From Atrichornis clamosus (Eukaryota; Chordata; Aves; Passeriformes; Menuridae), in the NCBI GenBank assembly GCA_013400975.1, contig WBMZ01011571.1, positions 248,001 through 312,000 on the forward strand: a stretch of DNA of 64,000 nt, in the 5' to 3' direction. The notes beneath the pieces are model-generated. The model saw only the letters and a program-made list of their open reading frames with translations. It had not been told where the DNA came from and made no database searches. Position numbers and translations under genes: made by a program. Numbering within the stretch: position 1 is the first letter of the stretch; every line of letters begins with the position of its first letter. Below are positions 25,493 to 37,589 of this stretch, piece by piece.

Positions 25493-25527
25493 TAGTACTG
25501 TGTAAATTGTTCATTTACACAGTATTA
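25493..25527. repeat. Strong 15-bp hairpin with 5-nt loop
   Basis: TACTGTGTAAAT (25496-25507) and ATTTACACAGTA (25513-25524) are perfect reverse complements around the loop TGTTC. The stem extends outward by a G-T wobble and two further pairs (25493-25495 with 25525-25527). It is not attached to any gene I can see; it may be a relic of a small inverted-repeat element or chance. Confidence 0.7.
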
Positions 25528-27423
25528 AACTCATCTACCTATACAAAGAAATCTTTGGGAACATGTTTGTGAAGAAATTCCTTTAGAGAAATAAAGAGAA
25601 GCCAGATCTTTTAATTAAAAAAAAAATAAAGAAAACACAAGCAAATCCAAACTAATGAAAAAAAACCCAACAGAAAACCCCACGAAAATGTTCCAAAATA
25701 GAGAACAAAAGAATAAAGCTACAAAAATTAAATTTATATGTACACATACTTGTACAGCTTTATTGTGGCATTGCTAGGAAGATAGAGAGGGATGAGGATA
25801 GGAAAAAGAAACAGAACTATGAAATAAATATCTGAAAAAGGATTATCAAATAAATACTTGATCCTTTCAGGGAGAACAAAGATTTTTCCTATCATGGTTA
25901 AACAGCATAGATTTGATTCTGTAAACTTCAAAAATCCTATTTTCCTAGAAGGATATGTTTTTCTATGTTTTATCATTCCCTTGGGAAAACTTTCAGTGAT
26001 AATGGAGAAGAATACATGGGACCAAGAGAAAAGTAAAACGTATGTTCATATTGCTTTTAGCCTTTTAACTTTCTTCCTCATTTAGACTTTAAAGGAAGAG
26101 AATATTTCAAACTGCTCTTAGCTATAGCATCAAATTGGTTATCAGTGCATTCACTGTCCATAGCACCCTTTCCACTCACGGATTCAGCTGGCTAAGCTGA
26201 TCCGAATCAACCATTAAAAGCGTACCTGCAGATTTTATGTACAGAATTTTTCAAGCATTTAAGCAATTTCAACCAACTTTCTACAAGCATTTAAGATAAA
26301 CATCATATTTCAGAACTCCTCGCTGAGGTGAAGCAGAATGTATGATCCTGTTTGATGACATAGTAAGAAGAAAATTATTCTGATAACGCAGGAACCGCAG
26401 ACTCTGAGTCAAAATTACTCAGCCTTCATCTTCCAGGTTTCTCATAAATTTTTATCCTGCTTCATATTTTCAGCTTGATGTCAAATATCAGATCAACTAA
26501 TTTCTGAATTTTGATTTTCCTTTTGAACATGATTCAGATTAGAGCAAAAGTCTGAAAATAAGTAGGAAGTTTAAACTAACATTTTCCAAACAACTTGATA
26601 ATATATTGTCCTGTGTTTTAAATCTAGAAAAGAAACGGTGGTTGGGTCTTCCTGTGTCTGAAGTTGTACATATATCTTCTTTGATTCACAAATACATAAA
26701 GAATTGAAGTGAAATCTTGACTCTTCACATTCAACAAGGTATTTGATCTTTCATTTCTCCACTGTCACATCTGAAAACAAGAAGAAAATGATGCTCCCTC
26801 CTTTTTTCTGTATAGTAATTTGAAATCTACTGGAACAAATTAGCATTCTAAACCCTACAGAGCATCTTACGTCATATTAGAGAGCACACAGTAAAAGCAG
26901 AAAGTTGACTGAGGTGCTTTCTTGCTGATATTTAAGCTAAGTATGTGTGCTAAAGAGTTTCTATTATTTGAGCACAGTAGTGTACCTCAGGGAACCCTGC
27001 TGCCTCACTTCATGATCTTATTGTTCCTGACACAGAAAAGATGTTGCCAAACACAGCCATCTTATCTAAAATTTCATATATTTTCTTTTACATATGTCCT
27101 AGTCTTCAATTAAACTGTACAGCAATATATATAGAATTAGTGCAAAAGGCTGAAAATTTGAAATACTTCAGCTAATGAAATACTTTGGTACAACACTGTT
27201 TCCATTATCACTAAGTGACCTCTCACTTCCTTGGCTTTTCAGAGCTTTATATTTCCTAAGTTTTTAACTGTCTTAGGATCTATAACATGCCCTTGAGAAG
27301 AGAAGAACAGAATCTTGGGCCTCTCAAAACACAGCAATATCAAATTTCTCTTCTGTGTTTTGTGAAAATGTTTATTTCCAGGCATAGACTTTTGATAGAT
27401 TTGGGTCTTTAACTTAGGTCACA

Positions 27424-28088
27424 ACATCCCCATGCAGCAATATAGGCTGGGGGAAGAGGGTCTGGAAAGCTGCTCGGTAGAAAAGCATCTGGATGTGCTG
27501 ATCAACAGCCAGCTGAACATGAGCCATCATGTAGCCAAGGCCAATGGCATCCTGGCCTGTATCAGCAATAGTGTGGCCAGCAGGACCAGGGCAGGGATTG
27601 TCCCCCTGTACTTGCCACTGGTGAGGCCACACCTTGAATCCTGTGTTCAGTTCTGGGCCCCTCACAACATGAAAGACATCGAACTGCAGGAGCGTGTCCA
27701 GAGAGGCTGGTGAAGGGTCTGGAGCACAAGTTTTAGGAGGAGCAGCTGAGGGAGTTGGAGAAAAGGAGTCTCAGAGGAGACCGTATTGCTCTCTAGAACC
27801 ACGTGAAAGGAGATCGTAGGTAGGTGGGGGTCAGTCTCTCCTCCCCGGCAACTAGCAATAGAACAGGGGAAAATGATCTCAAGGTGAGCCAGGGAAAGTC
27901 CAGATTGGATATTAGGAGAAAATTTCCTCACTGTAAGCATGGTCAGGTATTGGAGCAGGCTGCTCCTGGAAGTGTTCAAAAACCATGTATTTATGGTTCT
28001 TAGGGATATAGCGGTGTATCTGGCAGTGTTAGGTTAAGAGCTGGACTTGGTGATCTTAGAGGACTTTTCCAACCCCATCTTGATGTCT
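27424..28088 (+). mobile_element. 5'-truncated CR1 LINE with decayed RT C-terminus
   Basis: The left part (27432-27713) translates to the C-terminal region of the CR1 reverse transcriptase ORF2: [19 protein letters not shown], then [19 protein letters not shown] and [15 protein letters not shown] are recognisable CR1 blocks. The frame is lost after about 27,713, and later blocks (RGDRIAL-like, NWIRRNFLT-like) lie in other frames with stops. The element ends near 28088 with GGACTTGGTGATCTTAGAGG and CTTTTCCAACCCCATC, the CR1 3' UTR. CR1 uses target-primed reverse transcription, so 5' truncation is usual. No target-site duplication is expected or seen. It is inactive: no catalytic RT core remains. 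Confidence 0.9.
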
Positions 28089-30906
28089 TTTGGTCTGATT
28101 TAAATTTTGTTAAGGTTTTTGGGGAGAATATACTTATACTGGACTAATTGTTACTTGTATATTTGATTATTCATGCTCATTACTTTCAAAGTTAACATCA
28201 AGAAACTGAAAGCTGGGACTCCTTTTGCACTATCCATTTATTTGAGGTACGGAATTTCAAGAGGATCCTTTAATTATTGTCCTGGATTATAACACCTTTT
28301 TTTGTTTGGATACATTTCTTGTAGCTCTATGACAGCGTTTATGAGCCTCATTTACACTTCTTCATTGCAATTTTGGCTTTGCTGGTAAGAAGCCATATAC
28401 TGTTCTTGATCTTTTGTGCACTTTACATACAGATAATCTGTGAGAAAAACAAAGATCCTGTCATGACAAAAGATAAATTTCGACAAGGACCACTAAAATT
28501 GGTTCTAGGTGTCTTTCTTCTTGAGCAGATCCAATGTGCCTATAATGTCTGATTAAGGTGAGGTTTTGTGTTCTCAGGGTGAAATGCAATGTGCCACTGC
28601 AAAGTATCCTGAGTAAATATAATATCTGCTAATTTTTATATTGATTGTAGAAGAAAAAGAGGTTTCTTCTACTGGGACAGACACAGAGGAAAACTCAGAT
28701 TTACATTTCTTTAGGTTTTTTATTTTTTTGAGGGACCTCTCATAATCCCAAATGAAATATCAGCAAAATGCAGCTCTATGCACAAAAAAGCAGTGATATT
28801 GAGCAACCTTCTGAATATTAAATAGCAGTTTCTGAAAACAGAACGCTGAAGGGTTTCTCAAAAATGTGGTAAATCTAATCAGAACAGAATGAAATTACAT
28901 AAATTTGTCCTACAATTAAATGTGATTAAACTATAGCACTTGACATCTCTTAGCCGCCTTTCTATGCAAAAACAAATCTTGCATACATGGTTAACAACAA
29001 AGGTAGTAGTATCAGCCAGAATGCACTCCCCAGCAGAACCTGTAGTGTGACTCTGACTTCCATACAGAGGCAACCTCACATACCTGGACTTTGCATAAAA
29101 AGCCAGCATTGTTTCCTGCACTAAAAAATGGATGTGTATGCATTCTGCAGTTGCAACCAGTGGATGCAACCATTCAAAATGCGTCCTACAAGTGTGTTAC
29201 ATCACATGGACTGTTCACAGCCAGTCACTTAAAGTCAACAGCCTCAACTGACTCAATCTGGTAGGGAAGCCAGAGCTACTGCAGCTTGCAAAATACATAG
29301 GGCACTTCACAGTACAGGTACTGAAATCAAACTAACACAGATCAAGCAACGAATGAGATTTGCTCCAGAAATTAATAAAATCAGGATAACTGTTCTTGAC
29401 AAATAACCTTCTTTTCCTATTGAAATGAATTAAAAATTTTTCCACTTTTTTTTCATGAATTTTTACTTTAGATATTCACTTGACTTTCAGTTCTCACGTT
29501 CCTCCAAAACACTGTCATTAAATGAAGTAATTCTATAATGAACTTCCTATGTAAAATTGGAAAAGCCAGTGAAAAATCCAACATATTTATTTTAAATATA
29601 TCAACTGAAAACAAAATTTTATTTTCTCATTACATTTTTTTCAACAGATAGAGACAGTACATTCATTCCTTACTTAAACAGGGGAACATAATCCACTTAA
29701 ATAACTGGTCAATGTTTTATGAAAACTTTTGAAAAAATTAAACTTGAAGTGTTTGTTCCATGGAAATGATTGATAAAATTCCACTGTAGTATTTGGTCAT
29801 CCATTCACTGGGTTTGATTGAAAGTGCCAGTGAGGAACAGATACCAGACAGATAAATCTCAGTGACTAGCTTCCCAGTGTGTGAATGCAGCTAAAAGAAA
29901 TAGGAGTGATGCACAAAATTTGAAAATATCTTTATATTTCAATAAATGTATGGTATTTTGTACTACTGCTATTTTATTTTTGCGCTTGCTATGTTTCCTG
30001 TTTTTCTCTTTGTAAACCATGGTGGTTATGAAGAGTTACAAAATATCCACAAGATTTTAACTATGATTGCTACAGGTCTGGGTTGGGAATAAACCAGAGC
30101 TGGCGTAGAAGCTTCTGTACTCAACCAGTAAATGCTCAAGCATGTAATTAATACATTTTCCTTGTATAATTTAATTCATTTCATAATATTTCTGCTATTC
30201 CAACTAAAGATTTAAATCAAAATTATGTTGGGATTTGTTTCAATTTTTTGAGTTTTTTGGGTGAATGATGGACAGGATGTTTTGAACACCCAACATAGTT
30301 TCAGCTTTGTTAAGAAAATGAAAACAGAAAGATGAGGAAATAAAGCATAATTTGTAGAAACAGATCTCAAAAAAATACAAGCATATACCCGCATGTTAAT
30401 GAACAGTAAAAAAAATACTAACTCAAATGTAATAATATTTCAAAATATCAATTACTTTGGCATAAGAAAACAGGCATAAAAATCTGAGACAGCTGACTTC
30501 AGCAATTTGACTGAATGTCTACTCAAACTAATAATGAAAAGGTATTAGGACCTGTAAAAAAGTAGCAAGAAGAACAACTCAACCTCATCAAAGGTTCGAA
30601 TACATAACAACATATTTTTGTTTGTTAGGCTACTAGAGTGGGAAAAGTCATTTAGAAAAACTGAAATATTAGATCCACATAGATAATTCTTCTGATTTCT
30701 ATAAGGCAGCTACTCAAACAATTTTTACTTTGTTTTACCAAAGAAAAGTATCTGCCACAACTGTTCTGAAATGAAGACAGTCTTTCCACATGACAGTTCC
30801 AGGGCTATGATGTTACTTGAGACACGTAGGCTGATCCAGCAAGCTTGTGCTAGGCTCAGGCATCTGTAAGATCAGACTGTAGGTGTAACAGCCTGGAAGC
30901 TCACAT

Positions 30907-30960
30907 GGAATTTTGTCATGCCTAATTTTTTGGCATGACAAAATGCCAAATAGGCATTTT
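30907..30960. repeat. Two overlapping, mutually exclusive hairpins
   Basis: Stem 1 pairs TTTTGTCATGCC (30911-30922) with GGCATGACAAAA (30932-30943) perfectly over a 9-nt loop, and extends outward to 30907 and 30947 with one mismatch. Stem 2 pairs AAAATGCC (30940-30947) with GGCATTTT (30953-30960) over loop AAATA. The right arm of stem 1 and left arm of stem 2 share 30940-30947, so only one of the two can form fully. Confidence 0.75.
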
Positions 30961-32979
30961 TCTCTTTGTACTGGGTGTAGCTCAAAAAGACACAATGAAA
31001 ATTCTTCAAGGACAAATTATTCCACAGATGTTTGTGAACTGGTAGGACCTTCAGAAAATCTAAAAAGGAGGATTTTTTTAAAGCAATTAGCTGTGTTTCT
31101 TCCTTTCTCTTTAACAAAAGAGAGCAGAAGCTTGAAATTTAGATGTCAACAATTTTCTGTAAAATATGAACTTGTCTTCAATGATGAAAGAATATAAACA
31201 GTAGATAGTAAATCATGAAAAGGAAATGAGACAGAAGAAAATATAAGGCAACAAGCACTGAGGAAATAGAACAAGTTAATAAGTGTATACTGCAAAGGTA
31301 ATATATATTGATGTCAATATATTTTAATAATAGAATATTGAATGAGAATACAAAATTACAAATATGACTTTATTGCAACATGGATTAATCTGATCTTCAC
31401 CTACCTTCCTATTCTTTCAATTCGCAGAGAATTTAGTGTTTTTCTGGATAGCATACTAATTTTTTCCTGCTAGAGTAAAATGCTGTTTTCTGGCTGTTAA
31501 AGTTACCCACAAAGTGCTGTTTAGTTTTCAAAATACAAACCTACCAGATTCAGTACATTATCCTCTGTGCAAGGAGCTATACACTCTTAATGCATCCTTC
31601 TGCTGAGGACTGTGCACTTCCTTTGCAAACAAATCTGTTTTAAGCTTGTCAAGAGATATTTTCCGTACAACAGTGAGTTTGCCACTGTAGCCTTCCAAAC
31701 AATCCATTCATATTCCAATCATATAGAGGTTCCACTGCAACCTGTAGTGGAAAAATAGAAAGACATTGTTTTGGGTTTTTCTAATTCTTATGTGTAAGTG
31801 TTTGACAACAAATATTGCAAAAAATTCCAAGAGGTTTTGGACCAACTTCTTTTTATATTTTTTTTATTCCACAAAAAGACTAAACTGTAATTTTCTACTT
31901 GTATATGGAAGTCATTGAAATCTATCTCTAACTGGAGTTATCTTCAAATGTGATACTGAGCAGAAATTAGACATTTCCAGAACATTATAACAGAAATCAA
32001 GCCTTGCAAGTGGTGAGCTATTTAAGCATTAAACCACTATATTTTGTTTAGATGATACATTTAGATGGCTTGTTAACCAGCAAGAGGACCACATCCTATA
32101 AAAAAAAGTAGGTTACTTGGATATATTATATTTCTTACACATCCATAAGCTTTGTGTTGCACCGTTATAATTCGGTTTGTGATTGTCCTAAGAGGTGCAA
32201 AGCAAATGGGAACTGGAATCTCATTTAGTTTCTAAATGTGCCTCTATTGCAGAAGAAGCTGCAGCTAAATAACCTTAGTGACAACCTGCTGGGCAAACAC
32301 TCTTTAGGAGGCCTGATTCTCATTTCCACTAAGGCTCTTTTCACTGGCAGTGGTATGGGTTAGGAACCTCTAAGATGTGTTAAATAGAATTTCAAAGCCA
32401 CTTTACATAGTGAGAGCAAATAATGGGGACTAAAGATAAATGAAAATTAAGGTCCAAGATTTTATGACTCATTTCTCACAGCATCACTGATACAGTAAGC
32501 AACTGCTTTTTAAATAAAATATATCAAAAGCTTGAGGTTTGTAAAGCTTACTGCATCAATGAAAATATAAAAAGGGAAATGAAAGAAAATCTGTAGAAAA
32601 GTTACAGCAAACCTTTTTTAGACCAGCTGACCAACCTATAAAACAAGTGGAGATTTTTGACACAGGAGCTCCATTACACCCTTCTCTGATCCAATGACTG
32701 GGCTTCTATACTCTCTAAATAATCATTTAGCATCTAAAGAAGACACCTTCCTTCACTCATGTAAAAAATAAGTTCAGAAGGGCAAAAGTAGTGAGTAGTA
32801 CAACATAACTTTTCTCAGCCTCTATTTCTTATTTTTCATCATGCTTTTTTGGTCATGTATTTTCTTATGCATTATAAATCTCTTTCACAGAGAATTTGTA
32901 TCATCTTTGGGCAAACAGGGTATTTTATGCCTCATTGAAATTTTTAACTTTCCTATTTCTTTCTAATCGTTCTAATATT

Positions 32980-33008
32980 TCTTTTTTTTCTTTTTTCTTT
33001 TTTTTTTG
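32980..33008. repeat. T-rich (CT) low-complexity tract
   Basis: Almost pure T with scattered C, followed by a G-rich stretch (GGGGGTGGTGAGGG) beginning at 33011. This is simple sequence. Confidence 0.75.
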
Positions 33009-33852
33009 AGGGGGTGGTGAGGGTGTGTCTGTGGGGGCTATGAATCACCAGTGAATAGTGTTAACCTGGAGTTTTTTAAATTGCTTTTTTTTTAAGCATC
33101 AGTGACTGATTGGATGACAATCACAAAGATCTCATTTGTTCAATATCTATTGAATTATGAATGAGAACATTTACTGTTACTTTTTCATTATAAAATAAGA
33201 TTTTTTGCATTCAAGATTGAGAAAGAAACCAACTTTTCACATCTCTGACCAGAGAATTACAGAAGTATATGCTTCTAGGATTTAAAGGAAAATTTTCCAA
33301 AGAAATCTGAGAAAATTAGAACAGTTGGAGAGAATTAATGATCTTTGCGGTAATCATGACATTAAACAGAACAGGACAAAAAAGAAAAGCCTAGAACAGT
33401 AGAAAACAAAATAGGCCAGGAGATAAGATTACATTGGTTTGTGGAAGAAATTATTTTTCTTTGCTACCTTTCAAAAGGAAGATCACAGGATTAGTGATCA
33501 GTATAAATGCAGTGCCAGCTGTTTAAATAAATACATGAAAAGCACTAAGGCCTTTACAGTGCAGTCATTTATTCATACCATAACAGTTTTATTTAGGCCA
33601 ATTTTCATGAAACACTGTTGTTGTTTTATAAAGTATTTTATGAAAGACAAATCTGCAGCCAGAGGAAGTGACAAACCAAGACCCAATTGCATATATCCAA
33701 AGCTAATTCTGAGATAAATGAGGAGAAAAAGTAGTTTGCTCCCTTTTGGGGGTGAAAGCCAGTATTGACTAAGACAGATCTGAATATAAAATGATGAACC
33801 AAATATGTTAACATTTTCCAAATGGTTGTCCTGATGCAAATAGAATAGCTTA

Positions 33853-33880
33853 GACCTCTTCAGACCTCTTCAGACCCCTT
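33853..33880 (+). repeat. Short tandem repeat, about 11-bp unit
   Basis: AGACCTCTTC is repeated nearly three times in a row, ending in AGACCCCTTT. It is a small direct repeat with no evident function. Confidence 0.7.
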
Positions 33881-34067
33881 TGTGCAACTAATCAGCCTAA
33901 TGTAAAGTTTAAATACATTTTTAAAAAATTACTGTTTGACCTATAGATTGTCATAATGAGAGATATAAAACAGATTTATCAAGACTATTAAAAGAGACAA
34001 CAAAGAATTATTATCAGAAAAAGTATCATTTATGCCTTTCCTTAATTGGATTCATGTTATATTATGT

Positions 34068-34102
34068 TTTTAATATAATATCTTTTAATATAATGTCTTT
34101 TA
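34068..34102 (+). repeat. Imperfect tandem TTTTAATATAAT units
   Basis: TTTTTAATATAATATC is followed by TTTTAATATAATGTC and TTTTAAAATTAC, an AT-rich near-duplicate of about 15 bp. It probably arose by slippage. Confidence 0.6.
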
Positions 34103-34849
34103 AAATTACATAGAAGATAAATACATTACAGACAATACCACCAAACAATACAAGAGCAATATCATATACAATAACCTGTGTTATGTATGTATGTTGCATA
34201 CAATATAGAGACATATCACCTAGTTTTTATAATAAACAGGTCAGGAATAATTTTGCATAAAATAAATTTATTTAAGAGTGTGATAAAAACTGTAGATTAT
34301 GGAACAAAAATTACTCAAAATAAGAATGAAAATAGTGGGTTACCCTAAGGATAAACATTTTTTAAAAAGATAAAATAAATTGCTGTTTGCAGTGGTAGCA
34401 GCCCAATCTGTCTTGGAGTAGCTCCATGTCGGCTTTCTTGACCAGTAATTTACCATATATGTGATTTGGCTTACTTCATTGCTAACTATTCTAACTTCAC
34501 AAGTCTCCTGAACATGAGGAGGCAGAATTTTCATGAGAAATCTATAATTTCCACTAGCATTCTTGAAATGTTTTCAGACCTCTTTAACTTCTGAAATTAT
34601 TTCCCTTTATTTATTGTCAAATAACTTAAAGTGAGTTTTATGCAAACATCATAGATTTAGTTCAATAACTGTCACCTCACAAAAAAAAAAGGAGAATTAT
34701 TAATTATCTTAAATCCCAATGCAATTTTTCTTTCATTTTGACAAGGAATAGTTTGTCACCTTAATATTTGAACCTAACATTTGTGTCCATCCCAACAGTT
34801 TATCAATTCATGGTTAACTCAGTTAAAATTCAAAAGTTCGGAAACTTCT

Positions 34850-35060
34850 CTGAACTGACCTCAGCATTTGTTTGCCCTGCAGACGTCAGCAAATAAAACT
34901 TGACACAGCCCCGGGCTGAAGGTGGTGTGCAAATTGGAGCAGCTCCAGGCATGATGACTCTGAAAACCTGCTGTTTTATCACGGTTTCCTCCGGGCCCCG
35001 GGAGATTGCCACTCACGGGCAGTCTGTCAGAGAACCTGGAAGCTGCTAATAGCAGCTCAT
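34850..35060. other. GC-richer island with CpGs, function unknown
   Basis: Within otherwise AT-rich DNA, this stretch holds CpGs at GACGTCAG (34882-34889, a CREB-like half palindrome), CCCCGGGC (near 34910), ACGG, TCCGGGCCCCGGG (about 34990-35003) and CACGGGC. A minus-strand open frame of about 60 codons (34830-35012) crosses it, but I recognise no protein in it. A pyrimidine-rich TTTGTTTGCCCTGCAG ends at 34881 and could be read as a splice acceptor on the + strand. Possible readings are a conserved noncoding element, a small promoter or a noncoding-RNA exon; none is demonstrated. Confidence 0.4.
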
Positions 35061-36088
35061 GTTCACTACATGCTTTGTGAGTTGCTCGGACACTTTCTGT
35101 ACCAGTATATTTTGGGTTATTTTAAATGGAAGCTCTATGATTAAAGGCCTAAGGAGGGAAGGAATAGTCCAGAAGAAACAGTTGCTCAGTTAATGAAGGT
35201 AGGACAAAGAAGAGCTTGTTAAAGCTCTAAAATAATTGAACACAATCTGAAGAAGACAGATATTTTCATTAAAATATGACTCAAACAGTTCATGCTGCTC
35301 ACATTGATAGATATTCTCGAAGACTTTCACATTTTATTTCTTTGATTTCTCCTACCTATTTCAAATAACTGTTATTTTTGCTGAAGAAATACTTCATTTA
35401 TATTTTGAAATCACAAATTCTCTAAAAGACAGAAGATGCCTGTTCTCAGTCAGTAATTAATGTGCAATTGTGGTAACCAGTGGCTAGGAGAACTGTGAAA
35501 TTCTACTCTGTATTATGTAGAGACAAAAGACATAGGACCATAAAAGCAGTGTTAGGGGAGAAAGGGGAAGACAGGAATGAGGTGAAGAGCAACAAGTCTT
35601 ATGAATGTGGCAAATGTAGAGAATTATTCTTCTTTTTCCCTTCTTGTGCAAAGCAGTTCCTGTGATTAGTGAATTTTCTATCCAACAGGATTATGAGATG
35701 CTTTGGGTGGTATTGATGGAAACTATCCATGAAAATATCTAAACAATATATATAAAGCCTTCTTCAGGGCAGGGTTATTATTTCCTGTTTATCCTTTCTA
35801 ATCAAGCAGGAGATCATAGCTAAAATTCCAGTATTGGAATTATTTGGGGTGATTGTGAAAATGCAGGATAGAGTTGCTAATATAATATGTCAGCTGAAAA
35901 ATAAGACATTCTGAAAACCAGTTATGAAAGGAACTCTAACCTTATCCTAAGTTTTTTGAGCTCATTTTTTAAGGAAAAGACAAAGTAATTCTGGACCATG
36001 TCGAACATTGCAAGGTTCAAAAAAACCCTAAAAAAAGTCCCATAGAATAAAAGCTTTAAGCTTTTGAGAACAGGATCAAAGGAAAATT

Positions 36089-36375
36089 TAGTTTAGAAGA
36101 GACTGCTGGAAGTCACCTTCTTCAAATTTCTCTGAGCCAGGCCAACGTCAAAGTTAGACCAGACACTAGAAAGCCTTGCACAGCTAAACATTGAAAGTTT
36201 TCAGGGATTGTGATCCTCCAGCTATTCTAGGAAAGCTGTTTTGATACCTGACAAGGGGAAGAATTTTTTCCTTATGCCCAATTGTGCTTCTTGTGCTGCC
36301 ACTTGTGACTGTTGCAATCCATCCTCTTATTATGCACCAAAACCAAGTCTGGTTTCATGTTTTCTATAAGTTCTG
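36089..36375 (-). mobile_element. Decayed CR1 LINE 3' portion, reversed
   Basis: Read on the minus strand this matches the CR1 3' end. In + order the landmarks are CTGGAAGTCACCTTC (near 36104, the GGACTTC-ATCTAGTCC equivalent), a TTTTCAGGGATTGTGATCC block (equivalent to the TTTGAATATCTCCAAGGATGGAG block), AAGCTGTTTTGATACC (the AACCTGTTCCAGTG equivalent), AAGAATTTTTTCCTTATG (the AAAAGTTTTTTCTTATG equivalent) and GTTGCAATCCATCCTC with ATTATGCACC. Divergence is high, so it is old. The left boundary may lie a few tens of bases further left, where CCCATAGAATAA (36040) resembles the CR1 tail. Confidence 0.75.
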
Positions 36376-36621
36376 TTTTAAATAGCTAAAGACTGTTATT
36401 AGTGTTATAGAAGTATAGTTATTACCTATTCTATTACCCTCTTCTCATCCAAGCCAAACCAATTTGGTCAAATTTTTTGGTCCTTAGGTTTTGTGATGAA
36501 GCTCCCTAACTATTTTGGTGACCCATCAGTAAAATCTCTCCATTTTGTTGTTATTTCTCTTGTACAGAAGTGGGAAACAGAGGAGAGTAAGCACAATCTG
36601 GACTTGTGGGCTACTTTCTGG

Positions 36622-36626
36622 CTAAT
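36622..36626. repeat. Probable target-site duplication, left copy (CTAAT)
   Basis: CTAAT compares with ATAAT at 37776-37780, a 4-of-5 match on either side of the LTR. Confidence 0.55.
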
Positions 36627-36806
36627 TGTATTGTGTTTGCATGGCAAGGTGTTTGTAGTAAGGGAGGGCTGTAACAGTGGCTACTGTGTGAAGCTGATAG
36701 AAGCTTCCCTCACGTCTGACAGAGCCAATGCCAGCCAGCTCCAAGAGGGACACACTGCTGGCCAAGGCTGAGCCCATAAGTGACAGTGGTGGTGCCTCTG
36801 GGGTAG

Positions 36807-36817
36807 CATATTTAAGA
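36807..36817 (+). promoter_or_regulatory. LTR TATA-like box (CATATTTAAGA)
   Basis: The box lies about 185 bp into LTR copy B, at the place equivalent to GATTTAAGA (10914-10922) in copy A. It would place the transcription start roughly 25-30 bp downstream. Confidence 0.55.
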
Positions 36818-37583
36818 TGGGGAAAAGTTAATGTACAGAAGCAATTGCAGTCACAAAAGACACGAGTGAGGAGATGTGAGCAGAAAACAACCATGGAGGC
36901 ACCAAGGTCAGTTCAGAAGGAGTGGGAGGAGGTGCCCTAGCAGCCGGAGCCGAGATTCCTCTGCAGCTGGTGGTGAAGGCCGTGGTGAGGCAGCTGTGCC
37001 CCTGCAGCCTGTTGGGGTTCACAGGGGAGCAGAGATCCGCCTGCAGCCCATAGAGGAGACCCACTCTGGTGCAGGTGGATGCTTGATGGAGGCTGCGTCC
37101 TCCATGGGAATCCTTTGCTGGAGCAAATTCCTGACAGGACCTGTGGCCTCATGGGGTGAGGAGCCCATGCTGGAGCAGGTTTGCTGGCAGGAGTGGTGAC
37201 CCTGTGGAGCTTGTAACCCCATTGTGACCCTGTCCCTGAAGGGCTGCACCTCGTGGAAGGAAGCCAGGCTGGAGAAGTTCCTGAAGAACTACAACCTGTG
37301 GGAAGGACTCACATTTGACAAGCTCATAGAGGACTCTATTGTGGAAGATACCTCATTCTGGAGCAGGTGAAGAGTATAAGGAGTCCTTCTCCTGAGGAGA
37401 AAGGACAGAGAAAACGTGTGATGAATTAACTCTAACCTCTGTTCCCTGTTCCCGTTCATTTCTGGAGGAGAGGAGGTCGAGAACTCAGGAACAAAGTTAT
37501 GCCTGGCAGGAAGAGAGAAGAGGGGCGAAGGTGTTTTTAAGATTTGGTTTTATTTCTCATTATGCTACTCCGATTGAATTGGT

Positions 37584-37589
37584 AGTAAA
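37584..37589 (+). terminator. Variant LTR polyadenylation signal AGTAAA
   Basis: AGTAAA occupies the position of AATAAA in copy A. AGTAAA is a known weaker variant, so this copy has probably drifted. Confidence 0.5.

Larger units (their letters stand above)
19982..27423. other. Unique AT-rich noncoding DNA, 7.4 kb
   Basis: No gene was recognised. Contents include a short ATA/AGT trinucleotide array (22793-22836), the strong hairpin at 25493-25527 and an A-rich patch (25615-25690). Two patches look less random than their surroundings and could be conserved noncoding elements: about 21775-21960 (with octamer-like TAATTTGCAT) and about 25250-25400. I cannot test conservation. Confidence 0.5.
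28089..36088. other. Unique AT-rich noncoding DNA, 8 kb
   Basis: No gene was recognised. It contains the overlapping hairpins at 30907-30960, a T-rich tract (32980-33008), a 10-bp direct tandem repeat (33853-33880), an imperfect TTTTAATATAAT tandem (34068-34102) and the GC-richer island at 34850-35060. Open frames (for example 28879-29169 minus, 30913-31197 plus, 33439-33717 plus) show no known domain. Confidence 0.5.

Noticed and set aside
30590..30605. GGTTCGAATAC resembles a tRNA B box
   Set aside because: No A box, acceptor stem or anticodon arm could be found upstream, so this is not a tRNA or a tRNA-derived SINE.
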